This document shows positions 43,552-51,978 of a stretch of DNA of 64,000 bases, piece after piece. Numbering within the stretch: the stretch's first letter is position 1; each line of letters begins with the position of its first letter. The translations under genes and the position numbers were made by a program. The stretch covers positions 124,001-188,000 of the forward strand of contig NZ_FOFB01000004.1 in the NCBI RefSeq assembly GCF_900110645.1, written 5' to 3'. Under the pieces are notes generated by a model that saw nothing but the letters and a program-made list of their open reading frames with translations, was not told the DNA's origin and did no database searches. This stretch comes from Neolewinella agarilytica (GTDB lineage: Bacteria > Bacteroidota > Bacteroidia > Chitinophagales > Saprospiraceae).

Positions 43552-44688
43552 ATGGCACATCCTGGTACGGTTAAGGTTTCTTTTGGCGGTAGGGATTTTC
43601 TCCTGAATCCGCTCGCCACCGGCGGCTCCGCCGCCGAACCCAAACTCAAACCCCTCGACGAGCTCCTCCTCAACTGGGCCTACGGAGAAGAAGGCCCCCG
43701 ACAGCTACCCACCGCTACGCTCCTGCACGATGAGTTTGGTGTTCTTACCACTTGTCTGAAAGCCCAAAACCACTGCTTCGTCTCCGATAACATCCTGCAT
43801 CACGATCGAATGCACGAGTGCTTTCGGCTCAATCATGGAGCAGCGGCCACTCTGCCCGAACGGGAAGCCCCCACTGACCCTGGCACGGCTCACCTCATTA
43901 ACCTGATGCGACTGCCCAAATCGCTTGACCTCTTCGAAGTGTACTTGCAGCGGGTGGCGACTTCCGCTACCCCTGAGACCCGCCTGGCCGTAGGCTTCAT
44001 GACCCGCCACTTCAGCCCAAGACTTCTGGAAATTGCCGAAAAATATGCCGCTACGGTAAGCCAAAGCCGTGCCTTCAAAAAAGCGCGCCTGCTTGTGCTG
44101 GAAGACTTTCTCCCACAACAAACGTCAAAACTGCCACTACGGGAAATGTCGTATCGGGAGAAGATCTACCGCCAATACTATGGCGTCTTTTCCGCCAGCC
44201 ACATCGACTACGCTACGCAGTTTCTGCTGGAGGAATGGAAGACAAACCCCTTTCTGCAAAAGATAACTGCTCCGGCTAATCTCCTGGACGTTGGCTGCGG
44301 CAACGGCGTCATTGGCGACCAGTTGAAAAGGCAACATTACCCCGGTACCCGGCTGGCAGGAACGGACGTCTCCTCCCTGGCTATCGCCTCGGCCGGGATC
44401 AACCTCGATGCAGAAGCGGATCTTCAGTGGCGTGCCGACCTTCACCACTGGCCACCCGCGTATTTTGATCTGATCGTCACTAATCCACCCTTTCACGACG
44501 GGCATCGGAATACCATCGACACCAGCCTGGAACTATTTGCCCAGGCGAAAGAAAAGCTCAAGCCACAAGGGAATTTCGTGGTGGTGGCCAACCGCCACCT
44601 GAACTATGCTACCCATCTTCGGAAACTGTTCGGGGAGGTGCTCTCGGTGGCGGAAAACAAGAAATTTGTGATTTACCGCTGCCGATAG
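43552..44688 (+). CDS. RlmG/RsmC-like class I methyltransferase
   Basis: 378 residues, the same length as E. coli RlmG. Rossmann-type SAM site LLDVGCGNGVIGDQL (about residue 240) and the base-methyltransferase motif VTNPPFHDGHRNTI near residue 300 are diagnostic of the RlmG/RsmC group, which methylates guanine N2 in rRNA. The N-terminal half is the degenerate methyltransferase-like domain typical of that group. ATG 43552 gives a short N-terminus before TVKVSFGGRDFLLNP; an upstream in-frame start overlapping the previous gene was rejected. Target base is inferred from family only. Confidence 0.85.
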   Translation: MAHPGTVKVSFGGRDFLLNPLATGGSAAEPKLKPLDELLLNWAYGEEGPRQLPTATLLHDEFGVLTTCLKAQNHCFVSDNILHHDRMHECFRLNHGAAATLPEREAPTDPGTAHLINLMRLPKSLDLFEVYLQRVATSATPETRLAVGFMTRHFSPRLLEIAEKYAATVSQSRAFKKARLLVLEDFLPQQTSKLPLREMSYREKIYRQYYGVFSASHIDYATQFLLEEWKTNPFLQKITAPANLLDVGCGNGVIGDQLKRQHYPGTRLAGTDVSSLAIASAGINLDAEADLQWRADLHHWPPAYFDLIVTNPPFHDGHRNTIDTSLELFAQAKEKLKPQGNFVVVANRHLNYATHLRKLFGEVLSVAENKKFVIYRCR

Positions 44689-44707
44689 GGGGAGTCTGTT
44701 CGCTGCT

Positions 44708-44844
44708 GGTCGAAACGCTATGCGTTGAGCGCGAGCGGGGCTGAAGGCTCCCGGAGCGTGTATGCGTGGCAGCCATCTGTTAAGGTGTTACACGGCCAAA
44801 GTCGCTTCGCTCCCTTGCCCGGCCCGACGCATAGCGTCTCGACC
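44708..44844. repeat. REP-like inverted repeat, GGTCGAnACGCTATGCGT type
   Basis: GGTCGAAACGCTATGCGT at 44708 is answered by GACGCATAGCGTCTCGACC at 44826. The 100 bases between include further short palindromes. It fills the gap between the converging methyltransferase and hydrolase genes. Confidence 0.7.
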
Positions 44845-44855
44845 AACCCCTGCTT

Positions 44856-45794
44856 CTAAAGACTTTCCCCTGCACCTGCGGCTGCGCCCACTATCCTTTC
44901 GTTCGTCACGTCGTTCAGCAATTTATGCAGGTAGCGCTTCAGTAGCTTTGGCGTCCGGAAGATCAGGTCATGCTGTCCTTTATCGACCATATGGTGGACG
45001 AGTTCTTCCGCATTAATGAGCTGGTCGCAAGCGAAGTAGGCGTTGGGTGGGTAGATGAGCCAGTCGTCCGTGCCGTGTAAAATGACGGTACTGGCGTCGA
45101 TATTGTCCCATTCGTCTACCATCTCTTCCAGTTGTTCTTCATGACTGAGTTTTTCATTGTTAGCCGTTGACAAAGAAGAGGGAATCAACTTACTCAAAGG
45201 CCAGTAACTCGTCGGGTGGGTAATCCAGTAAGTGTATTCTTCGCGGGGAGCCATACTGGCGGACTGCAGCAATAATCCATCGACTATTTCCGGGTAGTCC
45301 ATTGCAATGCGTGCACTCACGGTTCCGCCATAGCTGCTGCCATGGACCACAACGGGCTGCTCGTCAGACATCCGTCGGGCGGCAATAACGGCCGCCACGT
45401 TTTCTGCTTGCTCCCGAACGGAGATCATCGGGATGCCCAGCCCACTACCGCCATAACCCGGCCGGTCGATGGCCAGTAAGTTAGCACGGGACCGCAGGCT
45501 ACTGTCACGCATCATCGTCACCCAGAAGGAACTGCTGGAAGGCGAGCCATGGATGAAAACCAGTAAGGGTTTGCTGGAATCCTGACCAAGCTGTAAAAAC
45601 CGAAGTTTACGACTACTGCCCCGTAAATAGCCAAGTTCGACCTGGCCGTATGCGCCGCTGGAAAAGGCGGCAGTCAGCTGTTGATCACTCCATTGGTTAT
45701 CACTAAAGGGTTTTACGCGGTACACCACGTAAGCGATGAACAGCAGTAGCGGGATTAGCAGCAGAAAAAGGTAGTTTCGTTTTTTGGAGAACAT
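44856..45794 (-). CDS. Membrane-anchored alpha/beta hydrolase
   Basis: 312 residues from ATG 45794, with an N-terminal hydrophobic helix (YLFLLLIPLLLFIAYVVY). Hydrolase motifs: oxyanion loop VFIHGSPSSSS, nucleophile VVHGSSYGGTV, acid in ILHGTDDWLI, and His in VDKGQHDLIF. An in-frame extension upstream to 46001 was rejected as it reads through a repeat. The last residues GAAAGAGESL are encoded by a copy of the dispersed GC-rich motif (44867-44890), so the C-terminus has been taken from a repeat. Substrate unknown. Confidence 0.82.
   Translation of the reverse strand: MFSKKRNYLFLLLIPLLLFIAYVVYRVKPFSDNQWSDQQLTAAFSSGAYGQVELGYLRGSSRKLRFLQLGQDSSKPLLVFIHGSPSSSSFWVTMMRDSSLRSRANLLAIDRPGYGGSGLGIPMISVREQAENVAAVIAARRMSDEQPVVVHGSSYGGTVSARIAMDYPEIVDGLLLQSASMAPREEYTYWITHPTSYWPLSKLIPSSLSTANNEKLSHEEQLEEMVDEWDNIDASTVILHGTDDWLIYPPNAYFACDQLINAEELVHHMVDKGQHDLIFRTPKLLKRYLHKLLNDVTNERIVGAAAGAGESL
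44867..44890 (+). repeat. Dispersed GC-rich motif overlapping the end of a gene
   Basis: CCCCTGCACCTGCGGCTGCG followed by CCCA. One mismatch to the consensus core CACCTGCGGCCGCGCC. It encodes the C-terminal residues of the hydrolase at 44856-45794 on the other strand. Confidence 0.7.
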
Positions 45795-45832
45795 ATTGTT
45801 AATGTAACCCCGATGGAAGGCGAATCGTTCAG

Positions 45833-45930
45833 GGGACCTTGAAGCGTCCGGCAGGACCTTCAAGCGTCCCGGCAAGAGCCTTCCAGGCCGCCCGAAGGCC
45901 CTGTCGGACGCTTCGAGGACCTTGTCCCGA
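45833..45930. repeat. GGACCTTSRARCGTCC element, locus 2
   Basis: Three direct or inverted copies: GGACCTTGAAGCGTCC, AGGACCTTCAAGCGTCCC and GGACGCTTCGAGGACCTT. It lies upstream of the divergent hydrolase and symporter genes, so it sits in their shared promoter region. Confidence 0.65.
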
Positions 45931-46010
45931 AGGAGAGCAACCAAAATTCCTCGTAGCTTTAGCCGCCAGGTTCCTTGACGCCCCAAAGACCAACGAACCA
46001 AAAGATCATC

Positions 46011-47561
46011 ATGCCAGACCTCCTCATTGTCCTTACCTATTTCGCCGTCATCATGTTTGTGGCTCTTAGTGGGCGAAACCGGGAAGAAGAGACCAGTGCA
46101 GAGAGTTACTTTCTCAGTAACCGAAACCTCCGCTGGCCGTCGGTGGCGATGTCGACGATTGCGACAAACATTCAGGGCTACCAGTTTTTGGGGATGATGG
46201 GCTCGGCCTACCTGTACGGACTGGCACAGGCGAACCTGGAAATCAACGCCGTGCAGGGTATCCTGCTTGCGGCCTTCCTCTTCGTGCCGATGTACCTGAG
46301 CGAGAAGATCATTACCATTACGCAGTTCATCGAGCGGAAAGTAGGACCTAAAGTAGCCCTGGCTTACAGTCTGGCCAACCTGGCCTTATTTGCCACCATC
46401 ACCCTGGGCGGCGCGTTGTTTTGGGGGGCGTATGCCGCTGAGTTGGTGTTCGGGGAGTACTTTGCTTTTATCAGTGAAAATCGCCTTGTCAGATTGAGTG
46501 TGCTAATCATCGCACTGGGTGTTTTTTCCGCGATCTATACTTACCTGGGGGGCTTGGCAGCAGTGGTGAAAACGGACATTATACAGTTTGTCATCCTGCT
46601 CACTGGTGGCATAGTAGTGACTTTAGTCGCCGTTCATCACTTGGGGGGCTGGGGCCAGCTCTACGAAAAGACACCTCAGCTGATGCATCTCCACCTGCCG
46701 GCGGATCACCCCAAGTTACCCTGGACGCTGCTGTTCGGCCTCTTCTTCCTCAACATCAATTATTGGTGTGCCAACCAGGCCGTCGTGCAAAGAAGCCTTG
46801 CCGCCAGGAGTCTGCGCGAGGCGCAGATCGGCCTCATGGTTGGTGGTGTCACCAAATATCTCATGGCGGTCATCATCATTGTTCCGGGCATCGCGCTGTT
46901 CGGCATCCTCGGAGAGCAGGGACTCGGAGACCCGGATGCAGCCTTCCCTTACCTCGTGGATACTTACATTCCTACCGGACTGAAGGGTATCATTCTTTGT
47001 GCTCTCTTCGCAAGCCTGATGTCTACCGTAGATTCCACCTTCAACAGCCTGGCTACGCTCTGGAGCGTAGATGTCTATAAACGCTACCTCAAACCGGAGG
47101 CGACGGAAACTCAAATGGTTACTGCAGGTCGACAAACCATCCTTGTCACTTTGCTTACGGGCATTGCCATGGGACTCACCCTGATGTACCTCAAGTTCAA
47201 TAACCCTGAGGCTGCCTTCACCCACACCCTGAATGAACTCCGCTACTATGTAAACTGTGGCATCGTAGTGGTTATCTTATCTGCTGCTCTTTTGATCGCT
47301 CCAGCACCACGGATCACGCTCTGGGCCTTCCTGGCTTCTGCTCCGCTCAATCTGGCGATTCAATATTTCTTCCCCGACATGAATTATTTCGTTCGGGCAG
47401 GGGTGGTCATTGTCAGTTTGTTCCTGGTGTTTCAGCTAGTCGCCGGGCGTGGCAAACTCCGCCCCTGGCGGGAGCTCTTCGTCGCGGATTCCCGGGATAC
47501 GGCCTGGGTGGGGGCGGGGCTGGCCTTGTCGTTGGTAGCCCTGCATTTTGTGTTTCACTGA
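46011..47561 (+). CDS. Sodium:solute symporter family protein
   Basis: 516 residues with about 13 hydrophobic helices, sodium:solute symporter (SSS) family. Marks: the N-terminal helix DLLIVLTYFAVIMFVALSGR, TIATNIQGYQFLGMMGSAYL, IYTYLGGLAAVVKTDIIQFV and ASLMSTVDSTFNSLATLW, the last being the conserved region around helix 8 that includes Na+-site residues. SSS members import sugars, organic acids or amino acids with Na+; the substrate is not clear. ATG 46011 follows the family N-terminus. The gene is followed immediately by a 132-bp tandem array. Confidence 0.9.
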   Translation: MPDLLIVLTYFAVIMFVALSGRNREEETSAESYFLSNRNLRWPSVAMSTIATNIQGYQFLGMMGSAYLYGLAQANLEINAVQGILLAAFLFVPMYLSEKIITITQFIERKVGPKVALAYSLANLALFATITLGGALFWGAYAAELVFGEYFAFISENRLVRLSVLIIALGVFSAIYTYLGGLAAVVKTDIIQFVILLTGGIVVTLVAVHHLGGWGQLYEKTPQLMHLHLPADHPKLPWTLLFGLFFLNINYWCANQAVVQRSLAARSLREAQIGLMVGGVTKYLMAVIIIVPGIALFGILGEQGLGDPDAAFPYLVDTYIPTGLKGIILCALFASLMSTVDSTFNSLATLWSVDVYKRYLKPEATETQMVTAGRQTILVTLLTGIAMGLTLMYLKFNNPEAAFTHTLNELRYYVNCGIVVVILSAALLIAPAPRITLWAFLASAPLNLAIQYFFPDMNYFVRAGVVIVSLFLVFQLVAGRGKLRPWRELFVADSRDTAWVGAGLALSLVALHFVFH

Positions 47562-47564
47562 TTT

Positions 47565-48165
47565 CCCCGGATTACGTCGTTGACTGCGTCAACGTCTTCA
47601 TCCGGGGCTAAGGAGGTTCGACTCCTACGGAGTCTTGAATTGCTAGAGACCATGTAGTAGTGACTATCCTTAGCGTAGAGTGATATTATTTCTTCTCCCC
47701 GGATTACGTCGTTGACTGCGTCAACGTCTTCATCCGGGGCTAAGGAGGTTCGACTCCTACGGAGTCTTGAATTGCTAGAGACCATGTAGTAGTGACTATC
47801 CTTAGCGTAGAGTGACATTATTTCTTCTCCCCGGATTACGTCGTTGACTGCGTCAACGTCTTCATCCGGGGCTAAGGAGGTTCGACTCCTACGGAGTCTT
47901 GAATTGCTAGAGACCATGTAGTGGTGACTATCCTTAGCGTAGAGTGACATTATTTCTTCTCCCCGGATTACGTCGTTGACTGCGTCAACGTCTTCATCCG
48001 GGGCTAAGTATGTTTGACTCCTGCGGAGTCTTGAATTCTAGAGACCATGTAGTGGTGACTATCCTTAGCGTAGAGTGATATTATTTCTTCTCCCCGGATT
48101 ACGTCGTTGACTGCGTCAACGTCTTCATCCGGGGCTAAGGAGGTTCGACTCCTACGGAGTCTGCT
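47565..48165. repeat. Tandem array of five 132-bp units
   Basis: Units start at CCCCGGATTACGTCGTTGAC (47565, 47697, 47829, 47961, 48092), each containing the hairpin CCCCGGAT...ATCCGGGG, then GACTCCTACGGAGTC, then a CCATGTAGTAGTGACTATCC block. The period is divisible by three, so a long artificial frame arises on the minus strand. A single related copy is at 55394-55464 in the other orientation. The 47562-48332 gap holds no gene; after the array further GC-rich hairpins occur (48215-48256). Confidence 0.92.
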
Positions 48166-48310
48166 CTGAAATAGTGTGTTCTGCTAAAGACCACGCAGTG
48201 GTCGAACGTCCTTAGCGTGGGGTTAAAGTTCGCGAAGCGAGCTTTAAGCCCACGCAAGGATGTGTACCTAAAGGTAGCGGCGCGGAGCGCCACCTACCAG
48301 GACCTTCTTA

Positions 48311-48328
48311 GCACCTGCGTACGCGCCC
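48311..48328 (+). repeat. Dispersed GC-rich motif near a gene end
   Basis: GCACCTGCGTACGCGCCC, five bases beyond the stop codon of the M14 gene on the minus strand. Confidence 0.7.
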
Positions 48329-48332
48329 AAGA

Positions 48333-50921
48333 CTAATCCGTCGTCCCCGATCCAATGGTATCTCCGAAAAAGATTGCGTTCAGGAACAGTCGGTTAGTAC
48401 CGTACCAGAAAGCCCGGAAGTTCATGTTGTCGGCAAAGCTGATGGTGCGTCCGCCCCGGGAGCCAGATACAATTACCCCGGCAGATTCTGCTGCCGCCTG
48501 CTCGAACCCTCGTGGACTGTAGCCGCTCAACAGCGGCTTACTTGAGTAGCGTAAGGGCGTTGCGTAAACGTTATTGGCGGGTTCAAAGAGCAGGGTGCCC
48601 CGGCGGAATACCGGGATTTCGCTCCGCTTCAGGCCGAACATCAGCGGGTGCGTCAGGTCGCCCTCCATCTGATAAATGGCCCCGCCAAGGACCCGACCAC
48701 TACGGTCTCGGTAAGCCTTAGCGTAGGGGCGTTGTTTTACGCCTTTGTCGGGGTTGTCCATCCGACGGGTTTTGACGCTGGCCAGTCCGTTAGCCGCCGC
48801 CCAGGTGCCCGCTCGCTTGGAGGTAATCAGTACATTACCCGGCCCCATCCATTCCTGCAGGGCTTTCGTTCCTCTTTCTCCCAGGTCACCGTAGTACCCA
48901 TCAGACATAATGATCGTGTTGTAGCGGCTCAGGTCTGCGCGGCCGACGCGGTCCAACGGAAGCTTAGTCACGGGAATTCCGAAGCGCTGATCGAGCAGGT
49001 GCCAGGTCTCTCCGGCATCGAGGCTGCTGACGCCGCCTTCCACCAGCAGGGCGATTTCGGGCTTACGCAGCGTCTGGTAGGCGGAGCGGCTACCAAACAT
49101 GAGCCCATCGAGGGGCGTACCGGTCTCCGTTGGAATGAAGTCGAGCAGCAGCTCTTCTTCCAGTTCTGTAATCAGGGCATAAAGCTCGTCGTCGCTCATT
49201 TCCTGCATGTTGCCGACGGGGATCATCAACGTTCCGGCTGAGAGTTGCTCACCTCCGGGTGCCGTAAATGGCTGGTCGGACACCTTCACCCGTACACCGG
49301 CGTCCTGCAGGCGGTACAATGCCTTGGCGGCGTAGTAGTCATCCCAGGGCAGGAGGTAGGCGTAGCTTGCCCGGCCGGCCTTTGGGCTGGGAAAAGCATT
49401 ACCCGCGGGCTGCCAGCTGCCACCTTTCGGAAGACCGGTGGTCGACTTGGTATACTTCAGGTTGAAGGCCATGGGCAAAGAGAAGGTGGAAACGTCGTAG
49501 AAGAGGCTGTCTTCAAATTCCAGGATGGGCTCAAAGGCGGCTTTGCTGAAGGGGGTTTCGTAAATGAAGACCTGAGTAGCAACGCCATTTACCTCGTTTT
49601 CCTTCATGGGGACGCCGTGCCGCTGCATCATTTCCATGAACTCACGACCACGACCAAAGTCGCCCTCAAAATCAACGACGTAGCCATTGCTGCCGGCATA
49701 GGCCTTGTGCCAGTGAGCCCGCTGGTAACGAAGCAATTCATCCCGCAACTCGCCAAAGGCTTTGAAGGTGGAAAGGGCCGTCGCTACCTGATTTCTGATC
49801 GTGAAGGGGAAAGTCAGCAGGCCATTATCCGTGTCCTGCAGGTGCCCGCGCGAGCTGGCTTGTTCAAAGAGAATACCCACGCAGCCGTTAATGTCCGGGT
49901 AGGTGGAGCCTTTGCCATAGTAGAAGTCGTCATAACCCTCGCCGGAGTAGTAAAGGGAGCCAATTTCGTCCAGGGCTTCGGCGTGGAATTTGCCGATCTT
50001 GGCGGTCAGTTCCTGGTTAACTTTTGGCGTCATGGGGTGGATGCGCGTTGGGGCACCGGGCATGAAGAAGAAAGTAGCGTCTTTGCCCATTTCGTGATGA
50101 TCGGTCAGCACGTTCGGTTTCCATTTGTGGAAGCTGGCGATACGGGCACGGCTTTCGGGGTGTTGCACGGGCAGCCAGTCTCGGTTCAGGTCAAACCAGT
50201 AGTGGTTGGACCGGCCACGGGGATAAGCCTCATTGTATTCACGGTCCTGGCCATCAGAGGTCCTGGCCTTGTTCTTGTGAGTGTTGGCCCAGCTGGCGAA
50301 GCGGTTGAAGCCGTCGGGGTTGTAGCAGGGGTCAAAGACGATGATGTTGTCGTCCAGCGTAGCTTCCAGTGCTGACCAGGGCGCTGCTGCGTAGTAGTAA
50401 GCCACCATGGGGGCGGCATTACCGCCACTGGGCTCATTGCCGTGGATGCTGAAACCCTGGTAAAGGACCGCTGGCACCTCGTTGAGCATATTTTCCTTCA
50501 CGTCGCTGTTGCGTACGTTCCAGTATTCGTGCAGCCGCTGTAGTTCGGCCATATTCTTATGGTTGTCCGGGCTGGTGATGATCAGGTTCAGCAGCGGACG
50601 ATCTTCGTAGGTGCGACCAATCTGTTCCAGCGTGATCCGGTCACTGGCGCCGGCCAGGTAGCGCATGTAGGCCTGCTGAAGATCGTGACTGATGTGCCAG
50701 TCACCGATCTGCCAGCCGAGGAATTGCTCGGGCGTCATAATGTCCTCGTTGTAGTCGAGGTCAGGCAGATAGTAGGTTACGCTGCGGTCTTGTTCTGAAT
50801 TGGCTGTCTGGGCCAGCAGTTGGGCGCTGACGCAGGTGCATAAAAGTGTAAAAAGAGCAATGATGGAATATGGGCGCACGGGTAGCTTTTTGGTTAGGGG
50901 TGGTAAGATAGTTGATCTCAT
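48333..50921 (-). CDS. Secreted M14-family zinc carboxypeptidase
   Basis: 862 residues, signal peptide ending SAQLLAQT. M14 features: zinc ligands in FSIHGNEPSGG (His and Glu), DLNRDWLPVQHPESRA (substrate Arg/Asn area), the third zinc His in LTDHHEMG, and catalytic Glu in GILFEQASSRGH. The C-terminal 350 residues form a separate domain with IIMSDGYYGDLGERG, similar to glutamine-amidotransferase-like folds often fused in Bacteroidota M14 proteins. It probably digests extracellular peptides. A dispersed motif variant lies in frame in the signal peptide (50822-50840, TCVSAQ). Confidence 0.92.
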   Translation of the reverse strand: MRSTILPPLTKKLPVRPYSIIALFTLLCTCVSAQLLAQTANSEQDRSVTYYLPDLDYNEDIMTPEQFLGWQIGDWHISHDLQQAYMRYLAGASDRITLEQIGRTYEDRPLLNLIITSPDNHKNMAELQRLHEYWNVRNSDVKENMLNEVPAVLYQGFSIHGNEPSGGNAAPMVAYYYAAAPWSALEATLDDNIIVFDPCYNPDGFNRFASWANTHKNKARTSDGQDREYNEAYPRGRSNHYWFDLNRDWLPVQHPESRARIASFHKWKPNVLTDHHEMGKDATFFFMPGAPTRIHPMTPKVNQELTAKIGKFHAEALDEIGSLYYSGEGYDDFYYGKGSTYPDINGCVGILFEQASSRGHLQDTDNGLLTFPFTIRNQVATALSTFKAFGELRDELLRYQRAHWHKAYAGSNGYVVDFEGDFGRGREFMEMMQRHGVPMKENEVNGVATQVFIYETPFSKAAFEPILEFEDSLFYDVSTFSLPMAFNLKYTKSTTGLPKGGSWQPAGNAFPSPKAGRASYAYLLPWDDYYAAKALYRLQDAGVRVKVSDQPFTAPGGEQLSAGTLMIPVGNMQEMSDDELYALITELEEELLLDFIPTETGTPLDGLMFGSRSAYQTLRKPEIALLVEGGVSSLDAGETWHLLDQRFGIPVTKLPLDRVGRADLSRYNTIIMSDGYYGDLGERGTKALQEWMGPGNVLITSKRAGTWAAANGLASVKTRRMDNPDKGVKQRPYAKAYRDRSGRVLGGAIYQMEGDLTHPLMFGLKRSEIPVFRRGTLLFEPANNVYATPLRYSSKPLLSGYSPRGFEQAAAESAGVIVSGSRGGRTISFADNMNFRAFWYGTNRLFLNAIFFGDTIGSGTTD

Positions 50922-51009
50922 TGAAACGATGATCTAACGGGAAGATGTAGTGTGAGTCGAAAGTTCCCTAAATAGTTTAGGAATAGCCTCCCGACTTCGC
51001 CCTACACAC

Positions 51010-51091
51010 CCATTCGACTACGCTCAGGGACCGATCCTCAAAGTTATATCGTCCCTGAGCGGACATCGAGCGACCGCAGGGAGTCGAAGGG
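51010..51091. repeat. Inverted repeat of the TTCGACTACGCTCAGGGAC type
   Basis: CATTCGACTACGCTCAGGGA and its partner (GTCCCTGAGCG ... GAGTCGAAGGG) form a large hairpin with an inserted segment in one arm. This class of repeat is known from many bacteria. It lies between the M14 and DUF1684 genes. Confidence 0.75.
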
Positions 51092-51147
51092 CAATTTCTT
51101 ATCCATAGACAGAAGAAATCCAAACGATAACAGGGCCGGGAGACTCT

Positions 51148-51777
51148 TTAATGTCCGCCCAAATCCACCATCTTAATCCCGGCCTCCACGCGCGTCTCCA
51201 GGTAATTTTCTGCTGGTGGAACCGGGCAGGAGTAGCCCAGGGTGTAAGCACAGTAGGGGTGGTAGGTTTTGTTAAAGTCGATCACGATTTTATCGCCTTC
51301 GGGGATCTCGATGTCCAGGTAGCGTCCGCCGCCGTAGGTCTCGTCGCCCGAGGTTTGATCCCGCATGGGCAGGAAGAGAGAATTCCGATATTCCAGCGGG
51401 AGGTTGGCGGCCGTACTGCGGTAGAGCGTCAGGGAATGTGTGGCGCCGTTGAGCTCAAAAGTAGCCAGGCCGAAGGCTGCGTAGTCCACCAGTCGGGTGG
51501 TACTGGTTTTGAATTCGATAATTTCGGGCTGGGAGTAGCGCTTGAAGTCAGCCGTTACCCGGTAAGCATCATTTATCGGGTAGAAGGGTAGGCCTCCTTT
51601 TTCTTTCAGCGTTGCCAGGTCTTCGGCGGAGAGAATGGTCCTGGCCGGGTCCAGGTATTTCGCGTTGAGATCCGCCTGGTAAGCCGCAGCACTCTGAGCT
51701 GTTTTTTTAGTAGCGGATTTAGTAACAGCACAGGAAACGAAAAACAGGCTGATGGCCAGGAATAAGAGAGGACGCAT
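51148..51777 (-). CDS. DUF1684 domain lipoprotein-like secreted protein
   Basis: 209 residues. N-terminus MRPLLFLAISLFFVSCAVTK has a lipobox (FVSC), so it is probably a lipoprotein. The family signature is at the C-terminal end: GRYLDIEIPEGDKIVIDFNK, YHPYCAYTLGYSCPVPPAEN. DUF1684 proteins occur widely in Bacteroidota and Actinobacteria and have no known function. Confidence 0.9.
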   Translation of the reverse strand: MRPLLFLAISLFFVSCAVTKSATKKTAQSAAAYQADLNAKYLDPARTILSAEDLATLKEKGGLPFYPINDAYRVTADFKRYSQPEIIEFKTSTTRLVDYAAFGLATFELNGATHSLTLYRSTAANLPLEYRNSLFLPMRDQTSGDETYGGGRYLDIEIPEGDKIVIDFNKTYHPYCAYTLGYSCPVPPAENYLETRVEAGIKMVDLGGH

Positions 51778-51885
51778 GGAACAGGATGTTTGTAGGGGTG
51801 AAGATAAAGCCTCACCGCTGATTGTCTCTCCAGGATGAGGGTAAGGTAGCTGGCTGAGTTATCCACTGCTCTGTTAACTTTTCTC

Positions 51886-51905
51886 TGGACCTGCGTACGC
51901 GCCCC
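51886..51905 (+). repeat. Dispersed GC-rich motif, intergenic copy
   Basis: CTGGACCTGCGTACGCGCCCC. The core is preserved apart from GA for CA at its start. Directly beyond it lies a CACTCCCTCACTCATT low-complexity block (51915-51978). Confidence 0.6.
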
Positions 51906-51914
51906 AAAATCTTA

Positions 51915-51978
51915 TGGCAAACGTAATGCACTCCCTCACTCATTCTCTCATTCACTCCCTCACTCATTCCCTCCCTCC
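51915..51978. repeat. Low-complexity CTCAYTC repeat overlapping a gene end
   Basis: Short CACTCCCTCACTCATTC units. The block overlaps the 3' end of the hydrolase gene on the minus strand, whose last residues (MVEGGNE) come from it. Confidence 0.75.

Noticed and set aside
45795-46001. 69-residue extension of the hydrolase at 44856
   Set aside because: It reads through the GGACCTT...CGTCC repeat and precedes the hydrophobic anchor; not plausible as a real N-terminus.
47555-47950. 131-residue reading frame with three 44-residue repeats (LRRSRTSLAPDEDVDAVNDV)
   Set aside because: It is the minus-strand translation of the 132-bp tandem array; the period happens to be a multiple of three. The same sequence exists as a non-coding dispersed copy at 55394.
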